A DNA stretch of 64,000 nt, taken from Evansella sp041820985 (lineage in GTDB: Bacteria > Bacillota > Bacilli > Bacillales > Salisediminibacteriaceae). Position 1 is the first letter of the stretch. Each line of letters begins with the position of its first letter. Shown here in pieces: positions 1 to 8,668 of this stretch. The stretch covers positions 62,001-126,000 of the forward strand of contig NZ_JBGUAU010000001.1 in the NCBI RefSeq assembly GCF_041820985.1, in the 5' to 3' direction. The position numbers and the translations under genes are program-made. The notes beneath the pieces were generated by a model. The model was not told the DNA's origin. It worked only from the letters and a program-made list of their open reading frames with translations, and searched no databases.

Positions 1-683
1 CCAAACCCATGTCCTGTTCTTCCATTCTCCGATGATGGGAAATGTACATTTCCACTCTTGTCATACGGAATCCAACCGAACTGGACATTTGAATGGTGAT
101 GGAAGTTATCAAAAAATATTGAATCAGATTGGTTTTCTCCCTCTACCTCAAGGTAATTCTCTAAAAAAACGATCCATTCATCAGGCAGTGTAAACATACC
201 ATATGTTTGATCCGCACCATTTAATGGAACTCTCGTTTCGAACTGTACCTTCGGAGTGTATCTATGCACATTATAAATAACATTATAAGACCTTTGATTC
301 GTCAAATAGACTGCAAATTCATCCACTTCATCACCTGATTCAATATTCCATACCACTACAAACGTGGTTGGATCTTTAGGATTTATTTTCCATATCCGTG
401 GAGTTTGCATTACATCGATTGCACCCAATTCCCAATTTCTATTTTTCCAAATCCAATAGCTGCTTCCAGGACGATCATTCGTTAGGAAAGGAACATAAAC
501 ATGAGTATCCTCTATTATAATCGTTTCCTGAATCTCTGCATTCGGGAAATAGCTGTTAATTGTTTCTAATACGACATCATCACTCAAAAATTCATTAGGC
601 TTTGAAAAAAAATAAAAGTATATACCTCCTGAAAAGACAAGAACGGCAGCACATAATACAATTAACAAACGTTTTTTCTTCAT
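1..683 (-). CDS. Membrane-anchored protein of unknown function (partial, runs off window)
   Basis: An open frame starts with ATG at 683 and stays open to base 1, about 227 residues, so the C-terminus lies outside the window. Residues 1-25 are a basic start (MKKKR) followed by one hydrophobic segment, which suggests an exported protein held by an N-terminal anchor. The rest is soluble, rich in Trp, Tyr and acidic residues, and predicted to face outside. The start overlaps the stop of the upstream gene as TAATG, so the two are translationally coupled and probably work together. I do not recognise a family. Confidence that it is a real gene is high because the long open frame keeps typical codon use; function is unknown. 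Confidence 0.75.
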   Translation of the reverse strand, partial: MKKKRLLIVLCAAVLVFSGGIYFYFFSKPNEFLSDDVVLETINSYFPNAEIQETIIIEDTHVYVPFLTNDRPGSSYWIWKNRNWELGAIDVMQTPRIWKINPKDPTTFVVVWNIESGDEVDEFAVYLTNQRSYNVIYNVHRYTPKVQFETRVPLNGADQTYGMFTLPDEWIVFLENYLEVEGENQSDSIFFDNFHHHSNVQFGWIPYDKSGNVHFPSSENGRTGHGF

Positions 684-1405
684 TATTCACTGCCACCTTT
701 CAACAACGATTCAGTTGTTCGGAAATATCTTTGCTTTTCTGATGAATCTACTAATATCCCTTTTCCATCTCGCTCAATGTAAATCATTGTAGATAGACCG
801 CTACCCCATTTTGGTTTCGTACCAATTAAATGATATGGAAACTTTTCTTCCCTTTCATGAGGCTCCACTTGAAACGTTATATCAGTATACCAGTCTATAC
901 TTTCTACTTGTTCCTCGTGATACGAGGACAGTGCCTGGCTTACATTCTCCTTATCCAAAACCACTTCTTCTCCAGAAGGATGAGTCTTTAGTAACCCAGC
1001 ATTCTCCGCATTTGAAATATATATGGATGGATCGTCTTTTGGAAAAACAAGGTGATGAAGAAACACAGATAGAATGGCAGTTACAATAAAAAGAAAATTT
1101 GCCACAAATCCAAGCCAAGCAAATGATCGATACTTATCCCAAGCCCCGTTTCTACTATGAGCATACCAATACAAGACCCAAACTCCCAAAGGTAAAATAG
1201 GGATCTCCACTAGCGCACCTAACATAGTAAAATTAAATGAAAATGTAAATAAACCAACAAACGTAGCTACAACTGCTTTCCATACTTTTGGTTTTCGTTC
1301 TAGTTTTTGATAGAAATAATAGATAAAATAAATGATTAGTGCCCACGAAAAAATATCCACTACGATTTCAACTATGTTCGTTGAATATTCAAAAGAAAAT
1401 TCCAT
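683..1405 (-). CDS. Membrane protein of unknown function
   Basis: 240 residues. The first ~125 residues hold about four hydrophobic segments (near 12-30, 44-60, 62-80 and 97-118). The last ~115 residues are a soluble, acidic, probably extracytoplasmic domain. The gene is followed without a gap by the partial anchored protein (TAATG overlap), so the pair forms an operon. No catalytic motif or known domain is visible. The pairing of a multi-pass protein with an anchored partner resembles an envelope complex, but that is inference. Confidence 0.75.
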   Translation of the reverse strand: MEFSFEYSTNIVEIVVDIFSWALIIYFIYYFYQKLERKPKVWKAVVATFVGLFTFSFNFTMLGALVEIPILPLGVWVLYWYAHSRNGAWDKYRSFAWLGFVANFLFIVTAILSVFLHHLVFPKDDPSIYISNAENAGLLKTHPSGEEVVLDKENVSQALSSYHEEQVESIDWYTDITFQVEPHEREEKFPYHLIGTKPKWGSGLSTMIYIERDGKGILVDSSEKQRYFRTTESLLKGGSE

Positions 1406-1508
1406 TGGTTTTCCCCCAATTTTGTAAAAAAAACTTATGGAAATGCAGCCATAGTAGTAACGATTGAACCGAAAATTCCGTTTGATCTTTTTTCAATGGT
1501 TCAAACGT

Positions 1509-2120
1509 TTACTGATGTGCTACTTTGCTGTTATTCACCTCATATACACCATTGTTGTTTAAGACGGAGATAATTTTATCAATTTCTTTCCTATCCTGAA
1601 CGTAAATGGATTTTGTTTTCCGATTCCCGTGTAGCTTTATCTCCGTGTAACTAGGAGAGTCATCAAACATCCCATATGCTTCATCTCCTATTTTTATAGA
1701 AGATGTCGTATAGCCTTTTATATTCTCCCACTTAAATAATCTCTCCTCAATATAGACTCCAATAGGTAAAATGACAAAACAAGGAACTTTTGAAGTAAAC
1801 TTTGTCATTAGTGGTAGATGAATAAAAATTAAAGCAGAATGCCAGGAATAACGCTCAAAATATATTGTTATAAAGATAACTGCAATAATCAAAATGGTAA
1901 CAGTAAATACCGTCCATTTTTTCACTTTCCAGCTTCTCGTTTGGAAGGAAAGCTCCTCTACCGGAGCCATTACAGTTCTCACTGTTTTTCCATCGATCGT
2001 ACATCTAGGATACAATGGATTTTTCGCTTGAAGAATAAAATTCCTAGATTTAAAATAATCAATCAACATCCAACTCAAACTAATTATCATTAAGGAATAA
2101 ATTACTATCTCAACAACCAC
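1509..2120 (-). CDS. Membrane protein with a possible PH-like C-terminal domain
   Basis: 203 residues. There is one hydrophobic segment at the N-terminus (about 4-18), a hairpin of two segments around 70-115, then a cytoplasmic C-terminal part with alternating strands and a final helix containing DRKEIDKIISVL. That arrangement resembles the bacterial PH-like domains (DUF5673-type) found on small Firmicutes membrane proteins; this assignment is from pattern only. It lies 104 bases upstream of the 683-1405 gene on the same strand and may share its transcript. Function unknown. Confidence 0.65.
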   Translation of the reverse strand: MVVEIVIYSLMIISLSWMLIDYFKSRNFILQAKNPLYPRCTIDGKTVRTVMAPVEELSFQTRSWKVKKWTVFTVTILIIAVIFITIYFERYSWHSALIFIHLPLMTKFTSKVPCFVILPIGVYIEERLFKWENIKGYTTSSIKIGDEAYGMFDDSPSYTEIKLHGNRKTKSIYVQDRKEIDKIISVLNNNGVYEVNNSKVAHQ

Positions 2121-2297
2121 TTTTCACGCCCCTTCGCCTGCAATTGACAGTAGTTACAATTATAAAAGATCATAAATGTAACGAATTAAAATTTTTTCAT
2201 AATATTATAAGTACGATTTACTACAAAAAAAGTTTCTATTCTTTTATAGTTAGACATTCTATAATAAATTGTAAAGAAGGCAGGAGGAAAAACGGAA

Positions 2298-3170
2298 ATG
2301 AAAAAGAAAATAATGCTCGTAACAGGTGCTAATTCAGGTATTGGACAAGCTACTGCACTAGAGTTTGCGAAACAAAATGCTCATGTTGTAATGCTTTGTA
2401 GAAACGAGGAGAAAGGAAGAATAGCCCAACAACAAATCATCGAGGAAAGTGGAAACAATAACATCGATTTACATATTTGTGATTTTAGTAACCTGGATGA
2501 TGTTCGTAAGTTTGCTTCTATATTTAATAAGACATACGATCACTTACATGTTTTAGTAAACAATGCGGCAGTTATAACAACAAAACGTCAAGAAACGAAA
2601 GATGGGTACGAACTTCAATTTGGTGTAAATCACCTAGCCCCATTTTTACTAACTAATTTACTTCTAGACAAGATGAAAGAGAGTGTACCAGCAAGAATCA
2701 TTAATGTTTCTTCAGGAGCATATAAAGTGGGAAACATTGCATTCGATGACTTACAATCACAAAAGAAATATAAAACGTTTAAAGTATATGGTCAATCGAA
2801 ATTAGCGAATATTCTTTTTACCTATGAACTCGCCCGTCGTCTCGAGGGTTCGGGAGTTACCGTAAATTGCCTACACCCAGGTGCAGTTTCCACCAATTTA
2901 GGAGTTGATCGAAAGACAGGCTTTGGGAAAACCATTGTGCGAATGTTAAAACCATTTTTTCAAACTCCAACAGAAGGGGCTCGTACTTCTATCTACTTAG
3001 CAACATCAGATGAAGTGAAGGGCATCTCAGGAAAATACTTCGTCCATCAGAAAGAAGAGACAACGCATAAAAAAACACATAACAAAGAAATCGCAGCTAA
3101 GCTTTGGGTAGTAAGTGAAAAGTTAGTTGGACTAGATAATAATAGAACCAAACAGGAAAATTCCTTATAG
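2298..3170 (+). CDS. Short-chain dehydrogenase/reductase, retinol-dehydrogenase-like
   Basis: 290 residues, cytoplasmic. The Rossmann cofactor motif TGANSGIG is at residues 9-16, NNAA at 88-91, the catalytic Ser near 138-139 and the YxxxK pair at Tyr164/Lys168, so all classical SDR catalytic residues are present. The overall pattern (LCRNEEKG after the second strand, NHLAPFLLTNLL) matches the retinol dehydrogenase/light-dependent protochlorophyllide reductase-like group, which usually uses NADP(H). The substrate cannot be read from sequence. AGGAGG at 2281-2286 supports the ATG at 2298. It stands alone as a single transcription unit. Confidence 0.9.
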   Translation: MKKKIMLVTGANSGIGQATALEFAKQNAHVVMLCRNEEKGRIAQQQIIEESGNNNIDLHICDFSNLDDVRKFASIFNKTYDHLHVLVNNAAVITTKRQETKDGYELQFGVNHLAPFLLTNLLLDKMKESVPARIINVSSGAYKVGNIAFDDLQSQKKYKTFKVYGQSKLANILFTYELARRLEGSGVTVNCLHPGAVSTNLGVDRKTGFGKTIVRMLKPFFQTPTEGARTSIYLATSDEVKGISGKYFVHQKEETTHKKTHNKEIAAKLWVVSEKLVGLDNNRTKQENSL

Positions 3171-3288
3171 AAGTTGAGACTGAAATCAAAAACATTATTT
3201 GATGTATAATGAAGGTCAAACAATTTAGGAATTTTTTCTATAGATTTTAATATACAACAAGCTATGACATTTTGGAGAGGTGAGTAAT

Positions 3289-3542
3289 TTGAATAAAACT
3301 TGGATTCACTCTAATAACATGGTCGATTACATTTCTCGATTAAAAGAACTTCCTGAAGATATTTTATGCCAACCTATAAAAGAAGGAAAATGGTCGATCA
3401 TACAAATTGTTGGACATCTGTATTATTGGGATAAATTCAATCTTGAAAAATGATACCTAATATGGTTGAAGGTGCCGATTTACCAAAATTCCCAGATCAT
3501 GATCAACATAATGAGGAAGCCATGTCTTACATGAAAGAATAG
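3289..3542 (+). pseudogene. Broken DinB-like protein gene
   Basis: A TTG at 3289 with GAGAGGTG upstream opens 54 codons including KWSIIQIVGHLYYWDK, typical of the N-terminal helix region of DinB/YfiT-like metal-dependent proteins. It stops at 3451-3453. A second frame beginning at the overlapping ATG (3450) continues the same family pattern (IPNMVEGADLPKFPDHDQHN) and stops at 3540-3542. One frameshift plus loss of the C-terminal half therefore inactivate the gene. Intact members are about 150-170 residues long. The helper His of the second half is missing. Confidence 0.7.
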
Positions 3543-3597
3543 TACAATAGTATAAATTGTCCTTGTTTTTTGCTAAGAAAAGCTAATTTGAAAGCGG

Positions 3598-3646
3598 GAT
3601 ACAAAAGTAACGTTCATCTTGAACAATACTTTTGTATCGTTTTTTA
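3598..3646 (+). terminator. Rho-independent terminator
   Basis: A perfect 12-bp stem (GATACAAAAGTA / TACTTTTGTATC) is followed by a T-run. It closes the broken DinB transcript and can also end the converging acetyltransferase gene. Confidence 0.85.
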
Positions 3647-3647
3647 A

Positions 3648-4532
3648 TCACTTTAACTTACAGTAATTCACCTTATCAATTCCATATAACATCCAAGGTG
3701 ACGGCAACTCAAAGTTATGATTCTTTGGAAGTAATTGTACTTCTTCCTTCGTTAAGTCCATCCAAATGTATGTATCAGCACCAGTTTGTTCCTTTAACTC
3801 ATGATAATCATTGGATATCGTTTCCCACAAACCACTTTGTGATGTGATATCACTCCAGGGATATACAGCATGTAAATAATGATTCTTTTTTTGATCATAT
3901 TTTGTGATTAGAACTCGATTTTGAGTAGCATTTTCATAAAAAGACCACTTTTGAACCTCTTCGTCCTTAAATAAATCTTTTGTGGCGGGAAAAGAGTAAT
4001 ACACTTCATATGGAAAAATAGCTGTTCTTCTTATATAAACTTCCTTTAGCCACTGTTTTTTCCTCTCATGAGATGTAATACGATTCCATGGTTTCGCTTT
4101 TGATTCAAGTGATGAAAGATCCTTTGTCACTGCCCCATGTAACGTTGCTAGAGGAGTAAGCTCCAATTTTTCCACTACTCTCCTTGCTGGTTTATTTTCT
4201 TCCTGTGTATTAGCACCTACCCACTTAATTCCATTCACCTGAAATGCTTCATTTATAATGTGTGCAATAAGTTTTGTTGCATAATTGTTCCCTCTGAATC
4301 TGCGATCACTACGTAAGCGTCCAAGCATAGCATAACGTTCCTCAAAGATGGAGTAACCACCCATGCTTATCATTTGATTGTCTAAAAAAAGTCCATAAAG
4401 ACGATGGTTACCGGAAGTAAGCCTATGGAATATCCGCTCGACATAATCATTTTCAATACCTGTTTGCATCGCTTCTAATTGAGGATAGTCATCACTGTTT
4501 AGAATCTTATACTTCATATTCACATTTCTCAC
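3648..4532 (-). CDS. GNAT-family N-acetyltransferase
   Basis: Up to 294 residues. The N-terminal half carries the GNAT fold, with the acetyl-CoA loop region LRSDRRFRGNNYATKLIAHII near residues 73-93 (R/Q-x-x-G-x-G/A type) and a following strand/helix NTQEENKPARRVVEKLEL. The C-terminal ~150 residues are less conserved and Trp/Tyr-rich, and may help bind the acceptor. Several starts are possible in a short span: GTG 4532, GTG 4523 and ATG 4517; the AAGGAAG upstream fits GTG 4523 or ATG 4517 best. Substrate unknown. Confidence 0.75.
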   Translation of the reverse strand: MRNVNMKYKILNSDDYPQLEAMQTGIENDYVERIFHRLTSGNHRLYGLFLDNQMISMGGYSIFEERYAMLGRLRSDRRFRGNNYATKLIAHIINEAFQVNGIKWVGANTQEENKPARRVVEKLELTPLATLHGAVTKDLSSLESKAKPWNRITSHERKKQWLKEVYIRRTAIFPYEVYYSFPATKDLFKDEEVQKWSFYENATQNRVLITKYDQKKNHYLHAVYPWSDITSQSGLWETISNDYHELKEQTGADTYIWMDLTKEEVQLLPKNHNFELPSPWMLYGIDKVNYCKLK

Positions 4533-4720
4533 TTCCTTATCTTAATTCTATTGCACTTAAAAATAGCTATCGTTAAACTTATTCTAACATCAGTTCCTTA
4601 TATATATCTGGATCTTACATTAATCAATAGACATTTCCATAAATAGGCACAGCAATGACTACATACTTTCATCACTCTGCACGCACAATATAGTCATACA
4701 ATTGAAAGGAGGAATTACCA

Positions 4721-4912
4721 ATGGCAAACAATAATCAACTTTTAGTACCTGGAGTAGAGCAAGCTCTAGATCAAATGAAGTATGAGATTGCACAGGAATT
4801 CGGAGTTCAATTGGGTGCGGACGCAACTGCGCGCGCAAATGGTTCAGTAGGTGGAGAAATTACGAAACGTTTAGTATCTATGGCCGAGCAACAATTTGGC
4901 GGTACTCGCTAA
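4721..4912 (+). CDS. Alpha/beta-type small acid-soluble spore protein, copy 1
   Basis: 63 residues, a complete alpha/beta-type SASP. These proteins coat spore DNA, protect it from UV and heat, and are degraded at germination. The germination-protease recognition region reads KYEIAQEFGVQLGADATAR, and the second conserved stretch is NGSVGGEITKRLV. AAAGGAGG lies upstream of the ATG. The protein is identical to copy 2. The block from CATACAATTGAAAGG through the start is also identical, so promoter-proximal DNA was duplicated with the gene. Expression in the forespore by sigma-G is expected for the family. Confidence 0.97.
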   Translation: MANNNQLLVPGVEQALDQMKYEIAQEFGVQLGADATARANGSVGGEITKRLVSMAEQQFGGTR

Positions 4913-4963
4913 TTATATTTCAACTCCACATCTCCAGTAAAAAAAACAATATAACCATGGCTA

Positions 4964-4995
4964 AAGGAGCATGAGATTTTTTCTCATGCTCCTTA
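4964..4995 (+). terminator. Terminator of SASP copy 1
   Basis: A 13-bp stem (AAGGAGCATGAGA / TCTCATGCTCCTT) around a T-rich loop. A near-copy of it follows SASP copy 2. Confidence 0.85.
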
Positions 4996-5199
4996 TTAAA
5001 TTCACCGCAAAAACACCGAATTTATTTTTCCCGCATCATAAACGTAGCTTATATATATTTCTATTAAGATCATGTTTATGCACTAATCTAAAAGGACTAC
5101 ATTTTCCAAAAAAAGGTGACAACATTTCTTTATAAAAACTACATATATTTTCTCTTAACTCACAAAATAAGAGCATACAATTGAAAGGAGGAATTACCA

Positions 5200-5391
5200 A
5201 TGGCAAACAATAATCAACTTTTAGTACCTGGAGTAGAGCAAGCTCTAGATCAAATGAAGTATGAAATTGCACAGGAATTCGGAGTTCAATTGGGTGCGGA
5301 CGCAACTGCGCGCGCAAATGGTTCAGTAGGTGGAGAAATTACGAAGCGTTTAGTATCTATGGCTGAGCAACAATTTGGCGGTACTCGCTAA
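5200..5391 (+). CDS. Alpha/beta-type small acid-soluble spore protein, copy 2
   Basis: 63 residues, identical in protein sequence to copy 1 (4721-4912) and differing by only a few silent bases. It has the same ribosome binding site and the same following terminator motif, so the duplication unit included the 3' flank. Upstream, the ACATATATTTTCTC and CTCACAAAATAAGAG blocks are shared with copy 3 rather than copy 1, which is where a forespore (sigma-G) promoter would lie. The assignment of promoter elements is inference. Confidence 0.97.
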   Translation: MANNNQLLVPGVEQALDQMKYEIAQEFGVQLGADATARANGSVGGEITKRLVSMAEQQFGGTR

Positions 5392-5442
5392 TTATATTTC
5401 AACTCCACATCTCCTGTAAAAAAACAATATAACCATGGCTAA

Positions 5443-5473
5443 AAGGAGCATGAGATTTCTCTCGTGCTCCTTA
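5443..5473 (+). terminator. Terminator of SASP copy 2
   Basis: AAGGAGCATGAG pairs with CTCGTGCTCCTT, with one G-T type change relative to the terminator of copy 1. It is followed by a T-rich tail. Confidence 0.85.
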
Positions 5474-5484
5474 TTTATTTTTAT

Positions 5485-5775
5485 GTCTGAAAATACGCAT
5501 TATCAATAGCGTGTAATTAATCTAGTATTTCTAACTTTGTTGGTTTGTATTCCATTCGCTTCAACCTGCTCCCGTTCCTGTGGGGAGTTGCCGAGACACC
5601 TTCACGATTCACAACTACATCGCTATTGCGTCTCGCCTATACTCTGCTTCCCACTGGCCCCCCCCTGGCTTGCGCTCATTCCATAGAAAAATGAATGGCA
5701 CTTAAAATACTTCATAATGTATTTTCATCCAGCATGGTGCAAATTTTTACTTACATGGAATCTACTGAGAATACG
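5485..5775 (+). repeat. Interspersed repeat family A, copy 1
   Basis: A gene-free ~290-bp stretch between SASP copies 2 and 3. It shares ordered blocks with 33430-33690 (same strand) and 58190-58395 (opposite strand): CTGAAAATACG, a TAGTATT-CTAA block, TTGTTGGT, TATTCCATTCG-TTCA, a GGGGAG-TGCCGAG block, TCTCGCCT-T-CTCTGC, TCCCAC and GTATTTTCATCC. It has no credible open frame. This explains most of the 582-base gap between the two SASP genes. Confidence 0.7.
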
Positions 5776-5885
5776 TGGGTTCACGGTAGCTAAATTTATT
5801 ATAGTATTACTCACTTTGGTGGGCTGCTATTGCACTCACTGCAACTCACTCGCATTACCTAGGGTAGTTGCTTTAGTTTCCCATA
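5776..5885 (+). repeat. Half copy of interspersed repeat family A
   Basis: Directly after copy 1 a degraded second copy begins: GAGAATACG, AGTATTACT, a CACTTTGGTGGGCTGCTATT block and CCTAGGGTAGTTGCT line up in order with the first half of the family. It ends before the TCTCGCC block, so it is truncated. Confidence 0.5.
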
Positions 5886-5973
5886 AATAGGCAAAAAAAA
5901 AATTATAAATACATACATATATTTTCTCCCAGCTCACACAATAAGAGCGTACAATTGAAAGGAGGAATTACCA

Positions 5974-6165
5974 ATGGCAAACAATAATCAACTTTTAGTA
6001 CCTGGAGTACAACAAGCTCTAGATCAAATGAAGTATGAGATTGCACAGGAATTCGGAGTTCAATTGGGTGCGGACGCAACTGCGCGCGCAAATGGTTCAG
6101 TAGGTGGAGAAATTACGAAGCGTTTAGTACAACAAGCCGAGCAACAATTTGGCGGTACTCGCTAA
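5974..6165 (+). CDS. Alpha/beta-type small acid-soluble spore protein, copy 3
   Basis: 63 residues, the most divergent of the three copies. It differs from copies 1 and 2 by Glu to Gln at residue 12 and by VQQAEQQ in place of VSMAEQQ near the C-terminus. The GPR-cleavage region and the GGEITKRLV stretch are unchanged. The ribosome binding site and start context are the same as in the other copies. The 3' flank is unrelated to the others and carries its own terminator. Confidence 0.97.
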   Translation: MANNNQLLVPGVQQALDQMKYEIAQEFGVQLGADATARANGSVGGEITKRLVQQAEQQFGGTR

Positions 6166-6208
6166 TAATCTTACTCCATACACCACAATGAAATAAGGAA
6201 TGGCTTGG

Positions 6209-6236
6209 GGGATGAGTCCAAACTCATCCCTCTTTT
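6209..6236 (+). terminator. Terminator of SASP copy 3
   Basis: GGGATGAGT / ACTCATCCC stem with a 4-base loop, followed by TCTTTT. Confidence 0.8.
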
Positions 6237-6402
6237 ACTCTATAGAAAATCATGTGCAATTGTGCATGTTTATACGTTTCTCTATGTTAATTCCTTTGTT
6301 TCCCTTAATTGATTAATAAGTAAAATAGTAATGAAAGTACAAGTAAAAATACGCTACTGTATCAAAGTGTTTTTCTTCATGTTTTCGCTCTTCTACTTGA
6401 CC

Positions 6403-7380
6403 TTAATGATGAACAATTATTATTTTAACTTGTTCATCTTTTGCCTGTATTTTTACATGTCCACCAATCGGAAATGTAAAAATTGGTGTCGTATGACCAA
6501 AATCAGCATGATAAATAACAGGTATAGAAGACAATTCTTTTTTTGAATGTACAATTTTCCTTATTGTCTCTTCTGATATATTGGACCCCTTTTGAAACCT
6601 ACCAATAACAATACCACGAACAGCTTCAAAATCAGGCAAATGAAGAACTGATTGCAAGTCTCGGTCGAACGTTAAAGCATTACTCTCATAATCATCTTCA
6701 ATGAATAAGACACTATTCTTTAATGAGGGCATAAACTCTGTACCTTGGAGTAAATTAAGTGTACATAGGTTTCCTCCAATCAACGTTCCCTCCCCACTAC
6801 CTTCACAAATAACGGAGTAACCTGAGTTTTTTATAAAATGTCGATCAGTTTGGTTCATATACCACTTGTCATCACTCCAATAAGAAGCTGGAACTATGTT
6901 AATTGGTTCCTCATCGATCATACACTTTTTGAAAAAATCTAGAGTATAATTCGCCCCTTTTTCCATACCGAATGTGGAAAAATGTGGTCCTGAATATGTA
7001 ATTAGTCCTGTTTTCCTATAGATTGCATTGGATAATGCGGTAATGTCTGAATATCCACAAAATATTTTCGGATTGTTTTTTATTAATTCATAATTAATGT
7101 ATTTTAAAAGTTGATTGCTATTGTAACCACCAAGTGTTGTGAGGATCGCTTTAACATTCTTGTCAGCAAAAGCTTCATGCAAATCGTCCATCCTCGATTC
7201 AATCGTTGATGAACTTCCTTCATCTATTTCCTCTGCATTTTTAGAAAAACGAACGTTTAGCCCTAAATCCTTTAAACGTTTTACAGCCAGTTTCCGAACA
7301 GATTCATCCACAATAGCTAAGCTTGTTGCAGGAGAAATAACTCTAACCTCATCTCCAGCTTTTAGTTTGTTAGGAATCAT
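6403..7380 (-). CDS. LD-carboxypeptidase / MccF-like S66 serine peptidase
   Basis: 325 residues, cytoplasmic. Peptidase family S66 cleaves tetrapeptide murein stems (LD-carboxypeptidase) or, in MccF members, microcin C-type aminoacyl nucleotides. The N-terminus LKAGDEVRVISPATS is typical. The nucleophile elbow GYSDITAL places the catalytic Ser at 111. The Glu of FIEDDYE (near 228) and the His of FGHTTP (near 297) complete the Ser-Glu-His triad. The ATG at 7380 follows AAGGTGTG. It is a single gene. Whether it acts in peptidoglycan recycling or in resistance to an aminoacyl-nucleotide antibiotic cannot be decided here. Confidence 0.92.
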   Translation of the reverse strand: MIPNKLKAGDEVRVISPATSLAIVDESVRKLAVKRLKDLGLNVRFSKNAEEIDEGSSSTIESRMDDLHEAFADKNVKAILTTLGGYNSNQLLKYINYELIKNNPKIFCGYSDITALSNAIYRKTGLITYSGPHFSTFGMEKGANYTLDFFKKCMIDEEPINIVPASYWSDDKWYMNQTDRHFIKNSGYSVICEGSGEGTLIGGNLCTLNLLQGTEFMPSLKNSVLFIEDDYESNALTFDRDLQSVLHLPDFEAVRGIVIGRFQKGSNISEETIRKIVHSKKELSSIPVIYHADFGHTTPIFTFPIGGHVKIQAKDEQVKIIIVHH

Positions 7381-7671
7381 TGTTTCACACCTTCCATGCC
7401 ATTTTTCTACTTAACAACTTCAAGAGTGCCGAATCAAAAAACTCCCTAGACAAGATATTCGTCTTGAGAACGAGAGTTTTGTACCCAAGATACATTGTTT
7501 TTGTTAACGGTTGGAAGTGAACATCTAAATCGAAGTGCATACTCACTTTCCGATTAAAAAAGTCAAACCATAAACAGACACCCATTTTTACGCCCATACT
7601 AGGTTAGTAACTACACAAAATCAAAGATCCATCATATGATGTAGTATCCTTCGTGGGAAGGTGGTGATCTC

Positions 7672-7797
7672 ATGTACGGTTATGGATATGGTTATGGTTG
7701 TGGAGCACCATCAACAGGCGGTTTTGCAGGTGGTTTCGCATTAGTGTTAGTGCTGTTTATTCTTCTTGTAATTATTGGTGCAGCTATTATTGCCTAA
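7672..7797 (+). CDS. YjcZ-family sporulation protein, copy 1
   Basis: 41 residues: a Gly/Tyr-rich start (MYGYGYGYG) then GGFAGGFALVLVLFILLVII, the hallmark single membrane segment of the YjcZ/YhfM-type sporulation peptides. GGAAGGTGGTGA precedes the ATG. Family members in Bacillus are made during sporulation; their role is unknown. Three paralogues lie at 20596, 22481 and 46493. Confidence 0.92.
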   Translation: MYGYGYGYGCGAPSTGGFAGGFALVLVLFILLVIIGAAIIA

Positions 7798-7848
7798 TAA
7801 AGGAAAATAACAGCATATTCTTGTAAACATCGGCTAGACATCCTGATG

Positions 7849-7877
7849 AGAGCGTCTTACTCAGACGCTCTTTTGGT
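7849..7877 (+). terminator. Terminator of YjcZ copy 1
   Basis: AGAGCGTCT / AGACGCTCT stem followed by TTTTGGTTT. Confidence 0.8.
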
Positions 7878-7890
7878 TTAGCCCTATAAA

Positions 7891-8648
7891 AAAAAGACGA
7901 CACAGTTAATTGTTTACGGGTTTACTTCAGAGGAGCAAAACGTCAAATCACAGACGAATTCACACGATAAATCACACATCTTTCGCCACTAGATCCATAG
8001 TATATTTCGTATATTTCAATGGCACGAAGACTTCTTCGTGCTATTGTTTTCATATTTGCTTATTTCATTAACCACTTGTTGAAGTAAATGAGGTTTTCTT
8101 GGAAGTTTATTAGATAAACGTAACTTATCGCCAAGTCTATGTATTCCTATCCTTACCACTGAAATAAAATAAGCGGAGAATTTCCGCTTAAAATCAAAAT
8201 TCACCTAATTTCTTGGAAAATAAGGGGAGTTTTTCCGCCTACGCAAAGGAAATCCCCCTTTTTTTAATAGATTTGAGTCAATAAGTGGAATTTCTCCGTT
8301 TATTCCGACTGTTTTCCGTGCTATTTATAAAATAAGCGAAAATTCTCCGTTTATTTATTCCATTGAGCATTTCTCCTCGTTTCTTTCACTACATTGCTTG
8401 AAAAATTTTATATATCCTTTCATTACTTAAATATAAATATCCAAATCCTTGCCTTTCACATTAAAATTCGCAGGGCAAATCACATCGAAATCACATGAAG
8501 GCTATATTTTTTTCCACCTATGTGAATAGGTTAGTGAATTACTTTGTGATTTCTTATGTGAAAGTTAAAGCGCATGTGATTTTGCTTGCGAATGGTTTGT
8601 TTGCACCTCTGAAGTAAACCCGTTAGTCAATTGTTTCTCGTCTTTTTA
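7891..8648. repeat. Gene-free island bounded by ~48-bp inverted repeats
   Basis: The ends 7891-7938 and 8601-8648 are inverted copies. The outer 10 bases (AAAAAGACGA) match exactly, as do 23 of 24 inner bases around ACGGGTTTACTTCAGAGG. Six AAATCACA octamers lie inside: direct at 7945, 7969, 8477 and 8488, inverted at 8545 and 8575. The middle has three similar short hairpins built on AAGCGGAGAATTTCCGCTT-like sequence (about 8168-8365) and a GGGGA/TCCCC hairpin with a T-run near 8222-8267. No supported gene is present. It could be a miniature inverted-repeat element or a structured non-coding region. Confidence 0.6.
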
Positions 8649-8668
8649 CTAATTTATATTAGTTTTTC

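Noticed and set aside
7385..7597. 70-codon minus-strand frame upstream of the LD-carboxypeptidase
   Set aside because: No ribosome binding site and no family; the intergenic region more likely holds the promoter.
8016..8204. 62-codon minus-strand frame in the inverted-repeat island
   Set aside because: No ribosome binding site, GTG start, and overlap with the structured repeats; not convincing as a gene.
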